Shown here: positions 60,101 to 64,000 of the stretch, piece after piece
Layout of the letters: every line of letters begins with the position of its first letter
Position numbering within the stretch: position 1 is the first letter of the stretch
Origin: Scatosoma sp048465415
Lineage (GTDB): Bacteria > Bacillota > Clostridia > Christensenellales > Borkfalkiaceae
DNA length: 64,000 nucleotides
Reading direction: 5' to 3'
Assembly (NCBI GenBank): GCA_048465415.1
Contig: DBFWLO010000006.1
Span: 124,001 to 188,000 of the forward strand
The notes under the pieces: model-generated
The model's database searches: none
What the model was told of the DNA's origin: nothing
The model's input: only the letters and a program-made list of their open reading frames with translations
Program-made: the position numbers and the translations under genes

Positions 60101-61801
60101 ATGAAAAATAAACGCAGATTGTGGATCTTGTTTTTATCCGCGGCTTGCGCGGCGCTGTGTATATCGCTGGCCGCGTGCGGGGGAAGAACGGAGGGCTCGC
60201 AGTCGGCGCCCGGGAGCGACACGCAAAGTTCCGACACCGTCTCCGATTCGGGAAGCCTTTCGGACTCGACTTCCGATTCGACATCGGAGAACCCTCGGCC
60301 GCCGAGCGGGAATGTAACCGATTACATGCTCGACGAAGAACGAAAGTTCACGGGCACGCTGAAAGAGGGCGAACCGGAGGGAGAGGGCAAGCTCGAATGG
60401 GTGCAGACGAACTGCGTATACACGGGCGAGTTCAAAAACGGGGTATACGAAGGAAAAGGGACGTTCGAGTGGAGAAATACGGGCGATAAGCTGGAAGGGA
60501 TTTTCTCAAACGGAGCGCCGGTAAACGGAAAGTATACGTACGCGAACACGATGAGTTACGCGGGCGAATTCAACGAGAAATGGAAATTCGAGGGAGAAGG
60601 CGTGTTCGACTGGAATATGTACGCCGCAAACGGGAGCGTAAAGGAATACGGCTGGCTGTATGAGGGAGAGTTCAAAAACGGCACGCCGGTAGGGTGCCGA
60701 GGGAAAATAACGTTCATCAGGCACGGAAGCGATGCGGGGGTATACTGGTTCGAGGGAGAGATGAGCGGGTTCCCGGAGGTGAAAAAGGGACAGCAGGGAA
60801 GAGGACGGATCGTTTACCCCGACGGAAGTTTTTACGAAGGGGATGTCTACTATTCGTCGAAGGGAGAATGGCTGCGCTGCGGCGAGGGTATGCAGAATTT
60901 CTTCAATACGACCTTCACGGGCGCGAGCGCCGGCGGCAGCGCAGAGGACAAGATTTATTGCTATCAGGGCTCCTTCGACGCGCGCAATTATTCCTGGATG
61001 TACGGGAACGGCGTGATGTATTTCTCCGACGTTTCCGGCCGGCCTACGGGATATATTAAGGGCACTTGGAACGGACTGATCCGCGTCGGAGAGTACACGG
61101 GAAACTGGACGGAGGATATGCTCGCGGAAAGATGGAAAAACACCGAAGAACTCTCCTATCATGACGCTTATCTCACCCTGTTCAACGCCTATATGGAACA
61201 ATGGAAAGATACAGATATGACGGGCAAGCTCTTAATGCTCGGGGATTCTCAATTCAGCAAGGAATGTTTTCCGCAGGCGGTGGAGCTTTTGTCGGACGAA
61301 TTCGACGCGGTCGATATTGCCATCGGCGGCACCACTTCGGCATGGTGGAATGATATGCTCGATCAGGTGGTGCTGGGCGAGCCGGAATATATCCTCATAC
61401 ATGTGGGCGGAAACGATATTTGCGTCGGCAATTCTCGGGAGACGGCGATACGCGACACAAAAGCGCTCATAGACGCCTTGAAAGTCAAATATCCCCGGTC
61501 TAAGATTTTTTACGTTTCGCTGATCGTCGGCACCTTTGTTTACGAACAGAATTTCGATGAGAAATTTATCGCCATCAACGACGCGATGAAAGAATACGCG
61601 GCCGAAAGCGGCAAATTCGAGTATATAGACGTGGTATCCCTGTTTTACAGCGCCGATCAGGTTTCCGATATTTACGACGAGCGGTTCGGCTATCTGAAAA
61701 CGGAATATTTCGCCGACGGAATGCACTTGAAAAAGACCGCTTACGATCTTTGGGGCGAGGCGATTAAGAGCGAACTTTTAAAACTCTTGCAAAATAAATA
61801 A
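60101..61801 (+). CDS. MORN-repeat lipoprotein with C-terminal SGNH hydrolase
   Basis: 566 residues from ATG 60101 (GGGGAGG upstream). Lipobox LAAC with Cys26, a Ser/Thr/Asp linker (about 30-75), about six MORN repeats (about 80-340; for example YTGEFKNGVYEGKGTFEW), then an SGNH/GDSL hydrolase: Ser383 in LGDSQ, Gly in GGTTSAW, Asn438 in GGNDI and the pair Asp539/His542 in DGMHLK. All four catalytic blocks are present. The enzyme is likely a surface esterase, perhaps removing acetyl groups from hemicellulose. The MORN-SGNH fusion is unusual. Confidence 0.9.
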   Translation: MKNKRRLWILFLSAACAALCISLAACGGRTEGSQSAPGSDTQSSDTVSDSGSLSDSTSDSTSENPRPPSGNVTDYMLDEERKFTGTLKEGEPEGEGKLEWVQTNCVYTGEFKNGVYEGKGTFEWRNTGDKLEGIFSNGAPVNGKYTYANTMSYAGEFNEKWKFEGEGVFDWNMYAANGSVKEYGWLYEGEFKNGTPVGCRGKITFIRHGSDAGVYWFEGEMSGFPEVKKGQQGRGRIVYPDGSFYEGDVYYSSKGEWLRCGEGMQNFFNTTFTGASAGGSAEDKIYCYQGSFDARNYSWMYGNGVMYFSDVSGRPTGYIKGTWNGLIRVGEYTGNWTEDMLAERWKNTEELSYHDAYLTLFNAYMEQWKDTDMTGKLLMLGDSQFSKECFPQAVELLSDEFDAVDIAIGGTTSAWWNDMLDQVVLGEPEYILIHVGGNDICVGNSRETAIRDTKALIDALKVKYPRSKIFYVSLIVGTFVYEQNFDEKFIAINDAMKEYAAESGKFEYIDVVSLFYSADQVSDIYDERFGYLKTEYFADGMHLKKTAYDLWGEAIKSELLKLLQNK

Positions 61802-61822
61802 AAGGAACAGGAAGGAGGAACT

Positions 61823-63970
61823 ATGATGAAATTAGGAAAAAAACTGGCATTTGCGCTCTGCGTTCTTTGCCTGAGCACGGCCGCCGCTGCGATGACCGCC
61901 TGCGGCACACCCGTAGATACGGGGAAGAATCCGGCGTCGGATTCCGTTTCCGGATCGGACGCTTCGACGAACGAATCGACTTCCCCGGACGAATCGACGA
62001 GCACTCCGGACGGCTCCTCGTCCGAGACGCATACGCATCATTATGTGGGCGGCGTCTGCGAGTGCGGGGAGCAGGAACCGAATTTTACCGGCGACGCGAT
62101 CGGTTATAAGATCGCCGGCGGCGTGTATACGGGCAAAATGACAGGCGGCGTACCCGACGGCGCAGGCGTGCTTACATACGATGACGGCAACGTGCTCACG
62201 GCCGAGTTTCAAGGCGGAACTTACACCGCCGGAAAAATGGAATACGCGAGCGGGGACGTCTACGAGGGGGGCTTCAACGCGGAAGGAAAATACGAAGGCG
62301 AAGGCAGATACACTTTTGCCACCGGCATGTATTACGAGGGCGAATACGTGAACGGCAAGCGCGAAGGCGAAGGAATGTTCACATGGAGCACCGACGGCAA
62401 TCTCGAAAACGGCTGGCTGTTCGAGGGCACGTTTAAAGACGATAAAGCCAGTTACGGCAGAACGACTACCACCAAGACGGAGGGATTCATCTGGTACGAG
62501 GGGTATATGACCGATCTCAACGACGTGGACGAGAGCAAACCGGGCCAAGGATTTTTCGATTATGCCAACGGCTGTACGTACACGGGAGAAATGTACGCGC
62601 GCGGCGCGCTCGATTCCTGCACCTTCGACGGCGAGGGAAAATTCGTCTGGCCGGGCTCCGATTTCGCCGGGACCTGGAAGGACGGCGTTCCCCTTAGCGG
62701 CGTAAAGACTTTTTATGCAGAGGCGGAGAATAAGACGGTTTCCGAGGTCTACGAAGGCGAAGTCAACGGCGCGTACGTTTTCCACGGCAACGGAAAAATG
62801 ACTTATAAGAGCGGCGACGTCTATGCGGGAGAGTTTGCGGACGGCAAGTATGAAGGCCTGGGCCGCTATACGTTTGCGAACGGCATGTACTACGAGGGCG
62901 AATACGTAAAGGGAGTACGCGAAGGCGAAGGGCTGTTCACGTGGAGCACCGACGGCAATCTCGAAAACGGCTGGCTGTTCGAGGGTACGTTCAAGGCGGG
63001 AAAGGCCTATTACGGCAAAACCACGACTCACAATCCCACCGGGCTTCAATGGTACGAAGGGTATATGCACGATCTCAACGACGTCGACGCTTCCAAGCCC
63101 GGCAAGGGCTACGTCTATTTTTCCGACAGCAAGTGCACGTATACGGGAGGAATGTATTCTTCCGGCGCTTTGGCGACGGCCGTCTACGACGGGGAAGGCA
63201 CGTTCACCTGGCCGGGTTCGGATATCGTGGGGACGTGGTCGCAAGGCGCGCCTGTCAGCGGCAGAAAGACTTTTTATAAAGAAAACGAGAATGTCACGCC
63301 GAACAATTATTACGAGGGGACGTTCAAAAACTGGAACTATGAAGGCAAGGGAAAATTCGATTATCTCAACGGCTGCTGGTACGAAGGCGATTTCGTGAAC
63401 GGCGTATTCGAGGGCGAAGGCACGTTCAGCTGGAATACGGAACTCGGGAAGGACACTTATATCGTGGGAACGTTCGCCAACGGGACGGCGGTTTCGGGTA
63501 CGAAATACTGGCCGACGAGAAAAACCGGGCTTTTGCAGTACACGGGAAAATTCGCCAATACGGATAACATCGACGTCGCGGCGGCCGGCTCCGGAAAATA
63601 TCTCTTTGAAAACGGCGACGTTTACGAGGGCGGGTTGCAGGCGACGGCCGCCAACGGAAGCGCTTGTACGCTGACCGGAACGGGAACGCTCACCTATGCG
63701 GCACCGGCCGTTACCGGCGCCGACCTCGGTCTCGAAGGAGACGCGGCGGCATATAAAGCGGCGATGGTGTACGGCGAATTTACGGCCGGCGCGGTGAAAG
63801 GCTCGGCTGTCTATTTCCTCGTCGACGCGGAGGGCGTTCCCGCAGGGTATGTGACGGGCACGTACGAAGGCAAGACGAGGACGGGCGCGGCGGCGGAAGA
63901 ATTTACGTATACGCTTCCGGCGGAGTACGACGGGACGGCGGATTATACTCCCGCGGAAAATGCCGCATAA
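61823..63970 (+). CDS. Surface lipoprotein of tandem MORN repeats
   Basis: 715 residues. Lipobox TAC with Cys27, then a Ser/Thr/Asp linker, HTHHYVGGVCECGEQEP (a Cys/His motif common in clostridial surface proteins), and over ten MORN repeats (YEGEYVNGKREGEGMFTW-like) to about residue 620. The C-terminal part is not recognised. Residues about 150-335 and 336-521 are tandem copies of a 186-residue block; 44 bases are identical at 62384-62427 and 62942-62985. ATG 61823 has GGAGG 4 bases upstream; ATG 61826 (7 bases) is equally likely. No catalytic domain. Confidence 0.88.
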   Translation: MMKLGKKLAFALCVLCLSTAAAAMTACGTPVDTGKNPASDSVSGSDASTNESTSPDESTSTPDGSSSETHTHHYVGGVCECGEQEPNFTGDAIGYKIAGGVYTGKMTGGVPDGAGVLTYDDGNVLTAEFQGGTYTAGKMEYASGDVYEGGFNAEGKYEGEGRYTFATGMYYEGEYVNGKREGEGMFTWSTDGNLENGWLFEGTFKDDKASYGRTTTTKTEGFIWYEGYMTDLNDVDESKPGQGFFDYANGCTYTGEMYARGALDSCTFDGEGKFVWPGSDFAGTWKDGVPLSGVKTFYAEAENKTVSEVYEGEVNGAYVFHGNGKMTYKSGDVYAGEFADGKYEGLGRYTFANGMYYEGEYVKGVREGEGLFTWSTDGNLENGWLFEGTFKAGKAYYGKTTTHNPTGLQWYEGYMHDLNDVDASKPGKGYVYFSDSKCTYTGGMYSSGALATAVYDGEGTFTWPGSDIVGTWSQGAPVSGRKTFYKENENVTPNNYYEGTFKNWNYEGKGKFDYLNGCWYEGDFVNGVFEGEGTFSWNTELGKDTYIVGTFANGTAVSGTKYWPTRKTGLLQYTGKFANTDNIDVAAAGSGKYLFENGDVYEGGLQATAANGSACTLTGTGTLTYAAPAVTGADLGLEGDAAAYKAAMVYGEFTAGAVKGSAVYFLVDAEGVPAGYVTGTYEGKTRTGAAAEEFTYTLPAEYDGTADYTPAENAA
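62384..62985 (+). repeat. Internal tandem duplication in MORN lipoprotein gene
   Basis: Two exact 44-base copies (62384-62427 and 62942-62985), 558 bases apart (186 codons), lie within longer, less similar repeat units. The frame is kept, so the unit is a protein-level duplication. Confidence 0.9.
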
Positions 63971-64000
63971 TAAAGAGGAAAGTAAAATACTGCGGGAAAG

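Noticed and set aside
1..64000. CRISPR arrays, tRNA or rRNA genes, insertion sequences
   Set aside because: No regularly spaced repeats, cloverleaf sequences apart from tmRNA, or transposase-like frames were seen.

Overview
The window reads as chromosomal DNA of an anaerobic, low-to-mid GC Firmicute of the class Clostridia, probably gut-associated. The evidence is a nine-gene V/A-type ATPase operon in the Enterococcus hirae gene order, a monomeric [FeFe] hydrogenase with a GltD-type flavoprotein partner, a Bce-type peptide-antibiotic module, the lspA-rluD-pyrR order seen in Bacillus, strong AGGAGG ribosome sites and canonical sigma-A promoters. Placement near Christensenellales/Borkfalkiaceae-like lineages is only a guess. 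No insertion sequence, integrase, CRISPR array, rRNA or tRNA was seen. Nearly all genes are on the plus strand. The one clear minus-strand unit is the DUF4363/DUF421 pair at 11.5-12.6 kb.

Layout. 0-2.3 kb: 3' part of a parvulin/SurA-like foldase and a tiny YjzC-like ORF. 2.6-11.3 kb: V-ATPase subunits H/G-I-K-E-C-F-A-B-D, with a complete Na+ ligand set in the K ring. 12.6-13.5 kb: a tetrahydrofolate riboswitch and terminator controlling a FolT folate importer. 13.6-19.0 kb: lgt-pncB-coiled coil-lspA-rluD-pyrR, which includes two of the three lipoprotein-maturation enzymes. 19.0-22.0 kb: small membrane protein, der, plsY and tmRNA. 22.0-22.75 kb: AT-rich stretch without a convincing gene. 22.75-28.8 kb: mixed accessory genes (second DUF421 protein, 42-residue Cys peptide with its own promoter and terminator, GNAT, CmpB-like membrane protein, TrxR-like flavoprotein without an NADPH motif, nitrilase, TIGR04076-like, SRPBCC, GyrI-like).

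28.8-33.2 kb: BceRSAB-type regulator, kinase, ATPase and permease. 33.3-37.0 kb: flavoprotein plus [FeFe] hydrogenase. 37.1-39.7 kb: Y-family polymerase, a promoter-terminator unit encoding a probable structured RNA, and a solute-binding-like protein. 39.7-48.4 kb: murB, PHP phosphoesterase, whiA, dnaE, pfkA and a PfkB sugar kinase. 48.4-48.7 kb: a second probable structured RNA. 48.9-53.0 kb: Cys-rich small protein, MacB-like ABC pair and DUF308 protein. 53.2-64.0 kb: a carbohydrate locus made of a solute-binding lipoprotein, two permeases, GH2 and a lipoprotein GH51, followed by two MORN-repeat lipoproteins. The first of these is fused to an SGNH hydrolase.

How the parts fit: the hydrogenase disposes of reducing equivalents from sugar fermentation (PfkA, PfkB). 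The V-ATPase maintains the Na+ gradient and the ABC/GH locus supplies pentose and hexose residues. Lgt and LspA mature the lipoproteins that dominate the right end. The most interesting items are the two unassigned structured RNAs (38.46-38.58 and 48.46-48.72 kb), the MORN-SGNH/MORN lipoprotein pair, the NADPH-motif-less thioredoxin reductase homologue and the autonomous 42-codon peptide gene.
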